From: AP-15 sp963846635
GTDB lineage: Bacteria; Pseudomonadota; Alphaproteobacteria; ATCC43930; CGMCC-115725
Length of the DNA: 64,000 nt
Reading direction: 5' to 3'
Assembly (NCBI GenBank): GCA_963846635.1
Contig: CAWJXM010000059.1
Coordinates: 62,001 to 126,000 of the forward strand
Each line of letters begins with the position of its first letter. Position 1 is the stretch's first letter. Of the stretch, positions 17,134-27,205 are shown piece after piece. Position numbers and translations under genes: made by a program. The notes under the pieces are model-generated. The model was not told the origin of the DNA. It searched no databases and saw only the letters and a list, made by a program, of their open reading frames with translations.

Positions 17134-18069
17134 ATGCGTGTCGTGCTAGCTCAGCCGCGAGGCTTCTGTGCCGGGGTCGAACGCGCCATCGAGATCGTCG
17201 AGCGCGCTCTCGAAAAATATGGGCCGCCAATCTATGTCCGTCACGAGATCGTCCATAACCGCCATGTGGTCGAGCGTCTGCGCGCCAAAGGTGCCCATTT
17301 TGTGGACGAAATTGACGAGATCCCGCCGGGCAACGTCACGATTTTCAGCGCCCACGGCGTCGCCAGCGCGATCGAGGAGCGTGCCGGTGCGTGCGGACTG
17401 CCGGTCATCGACGCCACCTGCCCGCTCGTTTCAAAGGTGCACATCGAAGGCCAGCGTTATGCGAACCAGGGCCGCGAGATCATTCTGATCGGGCATGCCG
17501 GACATCCCGAAATCGTCGGTACGATGGGTCGCATCATCGGCCGCGTGCATTTGATCTCGACACCGGAAGAGGTGGCTGGGCTCCAGGTTTCCGACCCCGA
17601 CAAGCTCGCTTTTATCACTCAAACGACACTTAGCGTCGATGATACGCGCGCGGTGATCGAGGCGCTGAAGGCACGTTTTCCGACCATTGTCGGCCCCGAC
17701 ACCAAGGACATCTGCTACGCCACGCAAAATCGGCAGCGAGCGGCGCGCAATCTCGCGACGATGGTGGATCTCGTGCTGGTGGTCGGCGCCCCGAATAGCT
17801 CGAATTCGAACCGGCTGCGCGAAATCGCCGCTGAAAGCGGGATTCCGAGTTATTTGATCGAAGATGCCGCGGCTCTCGATCCGCGCTGGCTCGAAGGTGC
17901 CTCGGCAATCGGCATTACAGCGGGCGCCTCGGCGCCCGCCGAATTGGTCGAAGCACTGATTGACCGTCTGCGCGATCTGGCGGAGATCGAGGTCGAGGAA
18001 CTGTCGGGGGTGACCGAAAACGTGCGCTTCCGCATGCCGCCGCAACTCGCCGAGGACGCGGCCGGCTGA
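17134..18069 (+). CDS. ispH: 4-hydroxy-3-methylbut-2-enyl diphosphate reductase
   Basis: IspH (LytB) catalyses the last step of the MEP pathway, making isopentenyl and dimethylallyl diphosphate, the precursors of squalene. The 311-residue protein has the three iron-sulfur cysteines: GFCAGV (C12), DATCPLV (about C96) and KDICYATQNRQ (about C194). Other signatures are IFSAHGV and GAPNSSNSNRL. It is 37 bases upstream of hpnH on the same strand, tying isoprenoid supply to hopanoid synthesis. Whether another ispH exists elsewhere is unknown. Confidence 0.96.
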   Translation: MRVVLAQPRGFCAGVERAIEIVERALEKYGPPIYVRHEIVHNRHVVERLRAKGAHFVDEIDEIPPGNVTIFSAHGVASAIEERAGACGLPVIDATCPLVSKVHIEGQRYANQGREIILIGHAGHPEIVGTMGRIIGRVHLISTPEEVAGLQVSDPDKLAFITQTTLSVDDTRAVIEALKARFPTIVGPDTKDICYATQNRQRAARNLATMVDLVLVVGAPNSSNSNRLREIAAESGIPSYLIEDAAALDPRWLEGASAIGITAGASAPAELVEALIDRLRDLAEIEVEELSGVTENVRFRMPPQLAEDAAG

Positions 18070-18106
18070 TTTGTTGTTGAACGCAAATCTCTGAAGAGGC
18101 TGTCTC

Positions 18107-19249
18107 GTGGGCATTCCATTGCGGCAAACTATTCGTGTCGGGGCGTATGTCCTCGGACGGCATCTGCGCGGCATCGAGCGTTATCCGCTGGTGCTGATGC
18201 TCGAACCGCTGTTCCGCTGCAACCTCGCCTGCGCCGGCTGCGGCAAAATCGATTACCCGGACGCGATCCTCAATCAGCGTCTGAGCGTCGCCGAATGTCT
18301 CGAAGCCGTCGATGAATGCGGCGCGCCGGTCGTGGTTCTCGCCGGCGGCGAGCCGTTGCTGCACCGGGACATCGGGGACATCGTCGAGGGCATCATCAGG
18401 CGAAAGAAGTTTGTCTATCTCTGCACAAACGCGCTGCTGCTTGAGAAGAAAATCGACCAATTCCAGCCGCATCCCAATTTCGCCTGGACGGTGCATCTCG
18501 ACGGCGATCGTCAAGAGCACGACCGAACAGTGTGCCAGGAAGGGGTCTATGATCGCGCGGTCGCAGCGATCGCGGAGGCGAAGCGACGCGGCTTTCGCGT
18601 CAACATTAACTCTACTCTATTCGACACGGCGGAGCCGGAACGCGTCGCCCGGTTTTTCGACGAAGTCAGCGCCATGGGCATTGACGGCATCACCGTGTCG
18701 CCGGGCTATGCTTATGAGCGCGCGCCCGATCAGGAGCATTTTCTGAACCGCCGCCGCACCAAGGAACTGTTTCGCGGTATCTTCGCGCATGACCGGGGCC
18801 GCTGGGCCTTCAATCAATCGAGCCTGTTTCTCGATTTCCTGGCCGGCAATCAAGCTTATCGGTGCACCCCTTGGGGCAATCCGACACGCAACGTCTTTGG
18901 CTGGCAGCGGCCCTGTTATCTGCTCGGCGAAGGTTATGCGAAGACCTTCAAGGAGTTGATGGAGGATACCGACTGGGACGCTTACGGCACCGGCCATTAT
19001 GAAAAATGCGCTGACTGCATGGTCCACAGCGGTTACGAGGCCACCGCCGTCGTGGATTCGGTACGCCACCCGCTGAAGGTGCTGAGAGTGGCGCTACGCG
19101 GGGTGCGCACCAAAGGCGAGATGGCGCCGGAGATCCCCCTCGATCACCAGCGTCCGGCTGAATATGTTCTCTCTCGGCATGTCGCCGAGATGATGACCAG
19201 GTTAGGCCACCGCGACGAAACCGTGCAGAGCGCGGGCGGGCAGCACTAG
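18107..19249 (+). CDS. hpnH: HpnH, adenosylhopane synthase (radical SAM)
   Basis: HpnH joins an adenosyl radical to hopene, giving adenosylhopane, the first extended hopanoid. The 380-residue protein has C38-x3-C42-x2-C45 (CNLACAGC), preceded by the usual LMLEPLFR, then VVLAGGEPLLH, WTVHLDGD and a C-terminal cysteine-rich KCADCMVHSGYE. The start is GTG at 18107 with GAAGAGG upstream. It is co-transcribed with ispH. Its last 48 bases overlap the 3' end of hpnG on the opposite strand. Confidence 0.95.
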   Translation: MGIPLRQTIRVGAYVLGRHLRGIERYPLVLMLEPLFRCNLACAGCGKIDYPDAILNQRLSVAECLEAVDECGAPVVVLAGGEPLLHRDIGDIVEGIIRRKKFVYLCTNALLLEKKIDQFQPHPNFAWTVHLDGDRQEHDRTVCQEGVYDRAVAAIAEAKRRGFRVNINSTLFDTAEPERVARFFDEVSAMGIDGITVSPGYAYERAPDQEHFLNRRRTKELFRGIFAHDRGRWAFNQSSLFLDFLAGNQAYRCTPWGNPTRNVFGWQRPCYLLGEGYAKTFKELMEDTDWDAYGTGHYEKCADCMVHSGYEATAVVDSVRHPLKVLRVALRGVRTKGEMAPEIPLDHQRPAEYVLSRHVAEMMTRLGHRDETVQSAGGQH

Positions 19250-19880
19250 CGCCGCCAGCGCCAACCGGGTTTCGCGCGCCAACCCGACCAGCGCCGCGAC
19301 TTGCCGCGGGCGGCGCGCTACCGAGGCAAGCACTCGGGCCAATTTGGGCGTACCGTTCTCGGCCAGCGGGATTAGCGCTGCTGGCGGCAGCGACCGGTAC
19401 AGCGGTGTCCGCGATCGTGCGCACGACGACGAACGGAATACCGGCCAATTCAGCGATGCGCGCCACGACATCGCTTTCGAGATCGACGGCGAGTGCGCCG
19501 GTCTCGTCCCAGGTTCGGCGCTTTTCATCGGTGCTGGCCATGATCCGCGAGGTTCCGAGCACCGGACCTTCGACCGCACCCACCTTGGCCGCAAGCCCCG
19601 CGATCCGCGTGCGAAACAATTCTTCGCTTTGCCAGCGTTCACCGGCAGCCAGCACCTCGGTGGAAATGACGACGTCGCCCGCGCGCAACTGCGGGGCGAG
19701 ACCGCCGGCGATACCAAAGCTGACAAGGCAGTTCGCGTGCCGCACTGCGCGTTCGACGAGCGCTGCGGTGCGGTGGCGGTCCCCGCCGCCAACCACTGTC
19801 GAAAAACCGGCGGCCCGTGCAATTCTCGCTTCGGCCAAGAGCCCGGTTGTGCAAAGCACCTGTCCCGGAAATGTCAGCAT
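19202..19880 (-). CDS. hpnG: HpnG, adenosylhopane nucleosidase, frameshifted
   Basis: HpnG removes adenine from adenosylhopane to give ribosylhopane; it belongs to the nucleoside phosphorylase/nucleosidase fold. The start ATG at 19880 has GGGGA upstream and begins MLTFPGQVLCTTGLLAEARIA-like family sequence. SFGIAGGLAP, AVDLESDVVARIA and FVVVRTIADTA follow. At that point the frame breaks: removing one base (19399) restores DTADRSLPPAALIPL and a normal C-terminus ending in ALHGFVAVA. As written the protein would lose its proper last 60 residues. It is the last gene of the hpnC-D-E-shc-G operon. Confidence 0.87.
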
Positions 19881-20025
19881 GAAGAATTCCCCGCGGATCG
19901 ATCGGCGGGAATCAATGTTCGAACTCGCAGACCTTGCTTCGACAACAGCCGAGCGGCTCGCTTCCCTGCCAAGCGGCGCTTTTAGCAATGTTTTCTGCTG
20001 TTTAAAGGTCCAAAATTGTCGCAGG

Positions 20026-21993
20026 TCAAAGGCCGAACAGCACGCGCCGCGAATTGCTCGTCGTCAACCGACGGTAGCGGGCGAGCGCCCATAAGGGAAA
20101 ATATGCAGGATAGCCGTGATAACGCAGAAAGAATACGCGGGGAAAGCCGACCGCGGTAAACCATGGCTCGTCCCAACCGCCGGCCGCATTCTGCGTCTGA
20201 ATGAGATAGGCGATGCCGCGGGCGACCACCGGGTTTCGCACTTCGCCGGCCGCCATCATCCCAAGCAGGGCCCAAGCGGTCTGCGATGCGGTACTATAAG
20301 GAGCCGTGCCGCGCGGTCTGTCCGGCCAATAGGATTCCTCGCTCTCACCCCAGCCGCCATCGTCGCGTTGCCGGGCACAGAGCCAATCGACCGCGCGGCG
20401 AATCTCTGAAGCAGCGGCATCCGCATTGACAGCGTTGAGGGCCGCCAGCGCCGACCAGGTGCCGTAGATGTAGTTGCTCCCCCAGCGGCCATACCAGCTG
20501 CCGTCGGCCTCCTGCTCGCGTTTGAGATAGGCGAGTGCGGCCGCGGCGCAGGCATTGTGCGCCGGATCGCCGCGTTGCGCGAGAAATCCAAGGCAGCGGG
20601 CGCTGACATCTGCGGTCGGCGGATCGAGCAGTGCACCGTGGTCGGCAAACGGGATATGATTTAAGTAGAAATGTGTGTTGTCGGCGTCGAATGAGCCCCA
20701 ACCGCCATCGCGGCTTTGCATGCCGACAATCCATTCCGCCGCCCGGTCAATCGCTGGACGCCAGCGCTCCCGATCGAAGCGATCGAGGGCCAGCGCGGCA
20801 ACCGCGGTATCGTCAACGTCGGGGTAGAACGGGTTCTCGTATTGAAAAGCCCAGCCGCCCGGCCGCAGGCCAGGCCGCACCGCAGCCCAGTCGCCGACCA
20901 CCTCCAGCACCTGCTTTTCGGCAAGCCAGTTGAGACCCCGCTCTATGGCTGGTTCGAGATCGCGATCGTTAACCTCCATCAGCGTATGGCAGATCAGGGC
21001 GGTATCCCAGACGGGGGACAGGCACGGCTGGCAATAGCTCCGTCCGGGGTCGAGGACGAGAAGCTTGTGCAGGGCTGCATCGGCTGTTCGATAGCAGGGA
21101 TGGTCCGGCGAGTACCCGAGACAGTCGTACATCATCAGCGTATTGGCTATCGCCGGAAAGATGCCTCCGAGACCATCCTCACCGTTCAGCCGCTCATTGA
21201 CAAAGGCGACTGCCTGATCGATCGCTCGCTGCCGGGCGCCCTTGGGAAAGATCGGCTCTGTCCGACGCAAGACGTGGTCGAGGACCGCAAACGCTGTCGC
21301 CAGCGGCGACCGTGTCGGCCCCGTTATCCAATCCCGCACGCTCTCGGGGTCCTCGAGAAACAGCTCGCGAATCGTCACACCCCGCGGGTTGCGGGCGCGC
21401 GGCCGCATCGCCATCAACACCAACAAGGGCACCAACACCGTGCGCGACCAATACGAAACCTTGGTGATGTGAAATGGCGACCATTGCGGCAGCAGCATAA
21501 TCTCGACCGGCATCATCGGCACGGCGCGCCACGGTACTTCGCCGAATAAAGCCAGCAGGATGCGGGTAAAGACGTTGCTGCGCCGCGCGCCGCCTCTCTC
21601 CAGGATCGCGGCGCGAGCCCGGGCCATATGCGGCGCGTCGATCGGGTCACCCGCGGCCTTCAGCGCGAAATACACCTTGATCGAGCAGCTGAGATCGAGC
21701 GGGCCGCCATGAAACAATGGCCAGCCGCCGTCCGCCCCTTGTTCGGCGCGCAAAAATTCCGCAATGCGCGTCTCGATCTCGGGTTCTTCGCGGCCGAGGT
21801 AATGTTGCAGCAAGATGCATTCGGCGGGGATTGTCGCATCGGCTTCGAGTTCGAAGAGCCAATGCCCGTCATCCTGCTGCAGCGCCAGCAGCGATCGGGT
21901 CCCGCGGCCAATCGCGTCGTCGAGTGCGGGGCCGTCGCCGCGTAACGGTGCTCGGCGGCTCGCGGTGATCGTTTCTGCTCGCTGATTGCTCAT
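20026..21993 (-). CDS. shc: Squalene-hopene cyclase
   Basis: The 655-residue class II triterpene cyclase converts squalene to hopene and diplopterol at the membrane. The protonating DxDDTA motif is present (YPDVDDTAVAA, about residue 392). Multiple QW repeats are visible, for example EQGADGGWPLF, QSRDGGWGSFDAD, REQEADGSWYGRWG, QRDDGGWGESEE and QNAAGGWDEPW. Length is normal. It lies 44 bases after the hpnE stop and before hpnG, in the same operon (the hpnF position). Confidence 0.97.
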   Translation of the reverse strand: MSNQRAETITASRRAPLRGDGPALDDAIGRGTRSLLALQQDDGHWLFELEADATIPAECILLQHYLGREEPEIETRIAEFLRAEQGADGGWPLFHGGPLDLSCSIKVYFALKAAGDPIDAPHMARARAAILERGGARRSNVFTRILLALFGEVPWRAVPMMPVEIMLLPQWSPFHITKVSYWSRTVLVPLLVLMAMRPRARNPRGVTIRELFLEDPESVRDWITGPTRSPLATAFAVLDHVLRRTEPIFPKGARQRAIDQAVAFVNERLNGEDGLGGIFPAIANTLMMYDCLGYSPDHPCYRTADAALHKLLVLDPGRSYCQPCLSPVWDTALICHTLMEVNDRDLEPAIERGLNWLAEKQVLEVVGDWAAVRPGLRPGGWAFQYENPFYPDVDDTAVAALALDRFDRERWRPAIDRAAEWIVGMQSRDGGWGSFDADNTHFYLNHIPFADHGALLDPPTADVSARCLGFLAQRGDPAHNACAAAALAYLKREQEADGSWYGRWGSNYIYGTWSALAALNAVNADAAASEIRRAVDWLCARQRDDGGWGESEESYWPDRPRGTAPYSTASQTAWALLGMMAAGEVRNPVVARGIAYLIQTQNAAGGWDEPWFTAVGFPRVFFLRYHGYPAYFPLWALARYRRLTTSNSRRVLFGL

Positions 21994-22036
21994 CGCATTA
22001 AGTTTGAGTTTTCTGTGCGCTGGTGTTCCGGGTCGC

Positions 22037-23350
22037 TCATCGCGCGGGTCGCGCTCCGCGCGTTGCCACCTGAAGATGTCGACGGTTTTCGGGGCTTAGC
22101 GCGCCGCGCGCGGCTGTGAAGCCCGAGCCGACGGCGCCCTCGATCGTCGCCGGCAACCCGGTCTCGGTGTAGTCGCCGGCGAGCAGCAGGTTTTGCCATC
22201 GTGTTACCGCGGTAGGCCGACGCAACAACTGCTCGGGATCGGCGAGAAACGTCGCCCGCCGTTCCTTAACGATCCGTGCCGGGGGCATCGGGATCGCTGG
22301 AATTTGATAGGTCGCCACAGTGTCACGCCATAAAATCGAGCGTAATTCCTCGGCCGGATGGTCGATAATTCGGTCTGCTGCGCTCACGGTTACCGACAAC
22401 ACTTGCGGTTTGCGAAAGATCCATTCCGCGGTCGCGCCGATCACTCCGACGAACAACGGCGAGCCGGGAGCGGCCGTGCAGCGGAAATGGGCATTGACGA
22501 TCGGCGAATGGCGCTCGGGCACAACGAGACCAGATACGAGCCGCGCGGCAACCGAGGCAGGCGTCGCCAGGATCACCCCGTCCTCGGCTGCGAGTTCGAC
22601 GGCTCCGCTTTCGAACCTCAGCATCGACACCCGATCGTCTGAGAAGTCGAGCGCGCGCAAACGCGCGGTGAAATGCGAGACGACGCCGTGCCGGCGCAAA
22701 GTTTCGAGTGCCGGGTCAACAAATGTCTCAGACAAGCCGACGCGCGGCACCAACGGCCGGCAGACCGAACTGCCACGCCCCAATGTCTCGGCGAGAATCC
22801 GCCAGAACAGTCGCGCCGAGCCTTGGTTGACCCCGGTATTCAGTGCGGCAACGGCGAGTGGCTCCCATAGCCGGGCGAACAGCGGACCCTTGGGGTCGAG
22901 CGCTTTGCCAACCACCGCCGACGGATCGGCGCGGCGCAACAACAGCGCTTCAAGATAATTGGCGGCGTGTGTCTGCGGAACCCGCCGACTTTGCTGCAAA
23001 ATCCACCAGGGCAGGCGCCCGCGATTTGGCCGCAAGGCCCAGCGCCGCCCGGTGGTTGCATCGAAGAACGGGAACACCGCGTCATCGGGCCCCAGCAATG
23101 TGCCCCGCGCACCGATCCGTTCGAGATAGTTCAAAGCGCGGTGATTGCCGGTCAGCAGCAGGTGGTTGCCATTGTCGATCCGGCAGCCGAGTTCGGCATC
23201 GAAATACGAGCGACACCGGCCACCAGCGTGACTAGCGGCCTCATAAAGCCGCACCTCGCGCCCTGCTGTTGCCAGTGCGACGGCCGCGGCGAGCCCGGCG
23301 AGCCCGGCACCGACAACATGGACCACACCGCTCGTCGTCTCGACCTTCAT
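22037..23350 (-). CDS. hpnE: HpnE, hydroxysqualene dehydroxylase (FAD-dependent)
   Basis: HpnE reduces hydroxysqualene to squalene. The protein of about 437 residues starts with the dinucleotide-binding VHVVGAGLAGLAAAVAL and ends with the FAD-binding LLLAGDYTETGLPATIEGAV. Other family blocks are GGRCRSYFD and RIDNGNHLLLTGNH. The ATG at 23350 overlaps the hpnD stop as ATGA, which fixes the start and shows translational coupling. Confidence 0.93.
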   Translation of the reverse strand: MKVETTSGVVHVVGAGLAGLAAAVALATAGREVRLYEAASHAGGRCRSYFDAELGCRIDNGNHLLLTGNHRALNYLERIGARGTLLGPDDAVFPFFDATTGRRWALRPNRGRLPWWILQQSRRVPQTHAANYLEALLLRRADPSAVVGKALDPKGPLFARLWEPLAVAALNTGVNQGSARLFWRILAETLGRGSSVCRPLVPRVGLSETFVDPALETLRRHGVVSHFTARLRALDFSDDRVSMLRFESGAVELAAEDGVILATPASVAARLVSGLVVPERHSPIVNAHFRCTAAPGSPLFVGVIGATAEWIFRKPQVLSVTVSAADRIIDHPAEELRSILWRDTVATYQIPAIPMPPARIVKERRATFLADPEQLLRRPTAVTRWQNLLLAGDYTETGLPATIEGAVGSGFTAARGALSPENRRHLQVATRGARPAR

Positions 23351-24225
23351 AGGAGGCCATGGCGCAACGCCAGCCACAATTTCAAGCTCTTCGACAATGC
23401 GACCTGTGCCATGGGATCGCGCCATCCCCGGCGCAACAGCTCGCGCAAGGTCGCGCCGTAGACCGCACCCATGACAGCAGCGGGCCGCATGGCCCGGTGC
23501 TGGCATTGACCCATCGCCCGCTCGGCATCATCGAAATGCCGCTCGGCAATCGCGGCAACCTCGCGGCAAACTGCCGGCAACGCCGGATCGTGCAATACGC
23601 CGATCGGGTCGGCACCGCGAATGCCATGGCGTTCGAGAATTTCCCGCGGCAGGTAAAGCCGGCCGCGCTGCGCGTCTTCGCCGAGATCGCGCAGGATGTT
23701 GGTCAATTGCAGCGCGCGACCGAGCAAGTCGGCCACGCTATGGGCGGCGGGGCTCGCATCGCCAAAGACGTGAACCGAAAGATGGCCGACGGCACTCGCG
23801 ACCCTGGCGCAATAAAGGTCCAGAGTGGCGAGGTCAGGGGCGCGGATATTCTCGCGCGCATCCATTTCCATACCGTCGATAACAGCCAGAAAGTCCTGTC
23901 GGCGCAGCGCATAGCACAGCATCGGCTGGTGCAATGCGCGGGCAATGAGGTGGCGCGGACGCCCGGTATAAAGTGCTTCGATCTCCTCACGCCAGGTCCG
24001 CAGCGCGGCAAGCTTGTCCGCGACTGGCCGCTCGCCATCGGCGATGTCGTCAACTTCGCGGCACCAAGCATAGATCGCGTACATCGCATCGCGTCGATCC
24101 CGCGGCAGCAGGCGCATCGCCCAGTAGAACGACGTGCCTGCGGCCTCGACCCGCTGACGGATCGACTGGCGCAATGCTGCACCGTTCGGCGCTGGGGCGA
24201 CCTCATTAACGGCCGCCTCGCTCAT
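23347..24225 (-). CDS. hpnD: HpnD, presqualene diphosphate synthase
   Basis: A 292-residue squalene/phytoene synthase family enzyme joining two farnesyl diphosphates to presqualene diphosphate. The two magnesium-binding aspartate clusters are REVDDIADG (about 57-64) and LTNILRDLGEDAQRGRLYLP (about 175-194). It overlaps hpnC upstream and hpnE downstream by ATGA-type junctions. All features point to a functional enzyme. Confidence 0.95.
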   Translation of the reverse strand: MSEAAVNEVAPAPNGAALRQSIRQRVEAAGTSFYWAMRLLPRDRRDAMYAIYAWCREVDDIADGERPVADKLAALRTWREEIEALYTGRPRHLIARALHQPMLCYALRRQDFLAVIDGMEMDARENIRAPDLATLDLYCARVASAVGHLSVHVFGDASPAAHSVADLLGRALQLTNILRDLGEDAQRGRLYLPREILERHGIRGADPIGVLHDPALPAVCREVAAIAERHFDDAERAMGQCQHRAMRPAAVMGAVYGATLRELLRRGWRDPMAQVALSKSLKLWLALRHGLL

Positions 24226-25092
24226 CGTCGTGCTCCGCGCAGCATGCCCAACCCAAAGGCTGCGAGAAAATCGACTTTGCTGAGTCCGACCCGATGGGCG
24301 AGCGGATCACCGCGGCGCAGCCGCGCAAGCAAGCGCGCCGCCAGTTCGACGATCACGGCACATTCGCAGCGCAGCCCAGCCGCTGCTACAGCGGACGGCA
24401 GCCCGCGCGCGATCGCGAGCAGCACAGCGGTGCGATCGAGCAGGATGTCAAGCACCTGACGCAACGCTGCGCTTGCGGCCGGTGCCGCAAGAGCCTCAAC
24501 CCCGATCCCGGAGGCCGCGAGGTCGCTGAGCGGCAAGTAGACGCGATCGAGCCGGCGATAATCCAGAGCGCAATCCTGGAGATGGTTCAGCACCTGCAGG
24601 GCAGCGCACAGCGCGTCCGAGGCGGGCCAGGTAATACGGCTTTCGCCATGCAGATCGAGCAATTGCCGTCCGACCGGCGCCGCCGAGTAGCGGCAATATT
24701 CCATTAGGTCGGCCCAGTCGCGATAGCGCCGCTGCTCGGCATCCTGGCGGAACGCGCGCAACACATCGTGGCAATGCTGGGCGGTCATTCCGGTTTCGAG
24801 CAGGCTTTGGCGCATTGCCGCGGCGGCTGGCGAGGCGGGACCCGGCGCGCCGTCCAGCACCGCCGCCATTCGATCAAGCCGATGGATCTTGTCTGCGGGT
24901 GCCAGCGCTGGATTGTCCGCTATGTCGTCGGCATTGCGCGCAAACCGGTAAAAGGCATGAACATGGCGGCGCAGATCGCGCCGAAATCAGCAGCGACCCG
25001 ACCGGGAAATTTTCACCGTCGCGCCATTTACCGGATGGCGTTTCAACGCTGGCCGCGACGACGGCATGGGGCTCGGAGCTTGCCGCGCTCAT
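24222..25092 (-). CDS. hpnC: HpnC, hydroxysqualene synthase, frameshifted
   Basis: HpnC turns presqualene diphosphate into hydroxysqualene. The N-terminal frame, from ATG at 25092, reads MSAASSEPHAVVAAS then SGKWRDGENFPVGSLLIS. One base off, the sequence continues as LRRHVHAFYRFARNADDIADN, which holds the first aspartate cluster, and on through LNHLQDCALDYRRLDRVYLP, the second. The shift lies at about 24977. Without it, translation would begin late and miss the first cluster. Full length is about 289 residues, normal for HpnC. It heads the squalene operon. Confidence 0.88.
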
Positions 25093-25282
25093 TTCGAACG
25101 ATCGCTATTCACGTGAATGCAAACGTCTTGCGCCCGGGGCGGATTCACCAAAAAACATGCAGTAGCGGATGACGGAGATAAACCGGCGCGTCAAGCAACT
25201 ATGGCGCGCCCCGTCAAATCGCCGGGCAGCAACGGCGACAGTGGTATCGAGAACTGTCGAAAATGAGTGGGTTGTTCATCCG

Positions 25283-25717
25283 CTAATCCGAACCCATCCG
25301 GTCAAAAACTTGCTTGATATCGAGAAAGATGATCACACCGCTAAACACGAAGAGCGCTATTCCGGCGTCGTGCAGGCTGCCGTAAGGCCAGGCTTGGGCG
25401 AGAAACAGACCGGCAATGCCGATCACCGCAAACAGCGGAATGACGACGGCTAGGCCGGCGAGATTGTCGACCAGCAGTAAGGTACTCAGGCCCGAGGGCC
25501 ACCCGTCAAAACTTTGCTTGAGCCGCAGGAAAGCAAGCGCCAGCGCGCAGATGATCAAGATGAGACCGGCCGCGTAATCGCCCGGTTCCTCGGCGCCGCT
25601 GGCAGTAAAGGCGCCGAGCACGATACAGATCCCGAGAACCAGAAACTGAACCCAAAACCCGAGCCAGGACCAGAATGCCGTATCTGCTGCTTCCGGTTCT
25701 CGGCCGTTTTCGACCAT
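25283..25717 (-). CDS. Small integral membrane protein, unknown function
   Basis: A 144-residue protein with four predicted membrane segments (WLGFWVQFLVLGICIVLGAF, YAAGLILIICALALAFL, LAGLAVVIPLFAVIGIAG and IALFVFSGVIIFL). The ATG at 25717 is preferred over an in-frame GTG at 25738 because AGGAGA lies ten bases before it. No motif points to a function and I do not recognise the family. It lies alone on the minus strand between hpnC and the YedK-type gene. Confidence 0.6.
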   Translation of the reverse strand: MVENGREPEAADTAFWSWLGFWVQFLVLGICIVLGAFTASGAEEPGDYAAGLILIICALALAFLRLKQSFDGWPSGLSTLLLVDNLAGLAVVIPLFAVIGIAGLFLAQAWPYGSLHDAGIALFVFSGVIIFLDIKQVFDRMGSD

Positions 25718-25883
25718 TACCGACCAATCTCCTGTCACCGCGTGGGCGCGTCGATCCGCGCTCGTTATTGTCGCTTAACAATATCTCGTGGCCATGCTGT
25801 GGCTTGCCAGCTCAACGGCCGACCGGGTCCGCGGCCTGTTGTCGCGAGAAAGCTCGCCCCGCAGACGCGTGTGCCGGTAAGCG

Positions 25884-26576
25884 CTATAGCAGGGCAGGCG
25901 AGACCGGCTCGATCAGCGACGGATCGTTGTTTTTGACATTACCGACGCGCTTGTCGACCGGCCAGATGACCATGTCGTTCGCCGGATAGGGGACGAGCAG
26001 CGCCTTTAGACGCTGCGGATCAGCCGGCACCTCGCCGAGCCACAACCCCCAGTTTTCCGGCCCGAGGATGACCGGCATCCAGTCGTGCAACGGGGCCAAC
26101 AGCTCGTTAGGTTCGGTTGTAATGATCGTAAAGCTGCGCACCCGTTCGCCATCGGGCGACTGCCAGCTGTCCCACAACCCGGCCATTGCCATCAGCCGCC
26201 CGTCGGACAGCGCCACAGCATAGGGTTGGCGCTCTCGGCCCAGCTTTTTCCATTCGTAAAAGCCGTCGAGCGGAACGAGACAGCGACGCCGCAGAAACGG
26301 CTCACGAAATGCCGGTTTGGTGTCGATACCCTCAGCCTTGGCGTTGAAGGTCGAATAGCCAATCTTGATGTCCTTCGCCCAGTGCGGCACGAGCCCCCAG
26401 CGCATCACATCGAGGCTGCGCTCACCGGCCCTGGGATCAAAGCGGACGACCGGCGCGGGCTGGGTCGGCGCAAGGTTCCAGGTCGCAGCGACATTGGGGG
26501 TCGGGCGCTCCGGCGGGATCGAAAAGACGCGCGTGATTTCACTGACGTCGGTAGAGAGTCGCGCTCGGCCGCACAT
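25884..26576 (-). CDS. SOS response-associated peptidase (YedK/HMCES family)
   Basis: This family forms a covalent thiazolidine link with abasic sites in single-stranded DNA. The 230-residue protein starts MCGRARL, so the essential cysteine 2 becomes the N-terminus after methionine removal; this decides the ATG at 26576 over one seven codons earlier. The active-site asparagine is in STFNAKAEG, the glutamate in DGFYEWKK and the histidine in LLAPLHDWMPVIL. Length is normal. Confidence 0.93.
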   Translation of the reverse strand: MCGRARLSTDVSEITRVFSIPPERPTPNVAATWNLAPTQPAPVVRFDPRAGERSLDVMRWGLVPHWAKDIKIGYSTFNAKAEGIDTKPAFREPFLRRRCLVPLDGFYEWKKLGRERQPYAVALSDGRLMAMAGLWDSWQSPDGERVRSFTIITTEPNELLAPLHDWMPVILGPENWGLWLGEVPADPQRLKALLVPYPANDMVIWPVDKRVGNVKNNDPSLIEPVSPALL

Positions 26577-26709
26577 CCGGCCAAATTGCTCTCGCACTGG
26601 CCGTCTCGCAAGACCCGTCGGATATGCTTTGCGCTAAATCCTCGCATGCAGTGCGAGAAAGCCATCGCGGCCCCGCCGTATTTCGTCGCGTTCGCACGGA
26701 TGGCGACCG

Positions 26710-27171
26710 TCAGTCTCTACGCATCTCGATGTGGGGAATACCGCCGTCGTCGAATGGCGTGCCAAATTCGGCAAAACCGAAGCTGCGGTAAAAGCCGACG
26801 AGATGACATTGGGCGCTGAGCCCGATCGCATGCCCGGAATAACGCTCACGGCAAAATGACAACGCCTCTGTCATCAGTCGCCGGCCGAGCCCTTGCCGGC
26901 GCAAGCCGGCGGCGACCGCGACCCGGCCAATCCGGACCACCGCCTCGCGATCGGCCGGGGGCATCAAGCGGAGATACCCGGAAATCGTGCCCTCGATCCT
27001 CAGCAGGAGATGATGGGCGGATTGATCGAAACCATCGAGATCGAGATAAGGCGAGCGCTGCTCGATGACAAAGATCTGCTGGCGAAAGCGCAGCATTTCG
27101 TAGAGCGCCGCGGCCGATAGCTGATCGAAGCGCCGCCATTCGATGGTGATCCCGGGGGCAATCTTTGGCAA
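26710..27171 (-). CDS. GNAT acetyltransferase, ElaA type
   Basis: A 153-residue GNAT protein. The N-terminal LSAAALYEMLRFRQQIFVIEQ and the AHHLL element are typical of ElaA. The acetyl-CoA loop is VAVAAGLRRQGLGRRLM, followed by SAQCHLVGFYRSFGF. The substrate of ElaA proteins is not known. The gene diverges from the deacetylase-like gene at 27206 with only about 35 bases between starts. Confidence 0.85.
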   Translation of the reverse strand: MPKIAPGITIEWRRFDQLSAAALYEMLRFRQQIFVIEQRSPYLDLDGFDQSAHHLLLRIEGTISGYLRLMPPADREAVVRIGRVAVAAGLRRQGLGRRLMTEALSFCRERYSGHAIGLSAQCHLVGFYRSFGFAEFGTPFDDGGIPHIEMRRD

Positions 27172-27205
27172 GCTGACCCTTGTCTCAGCCGTGGAGGACT
27201 TCGTT

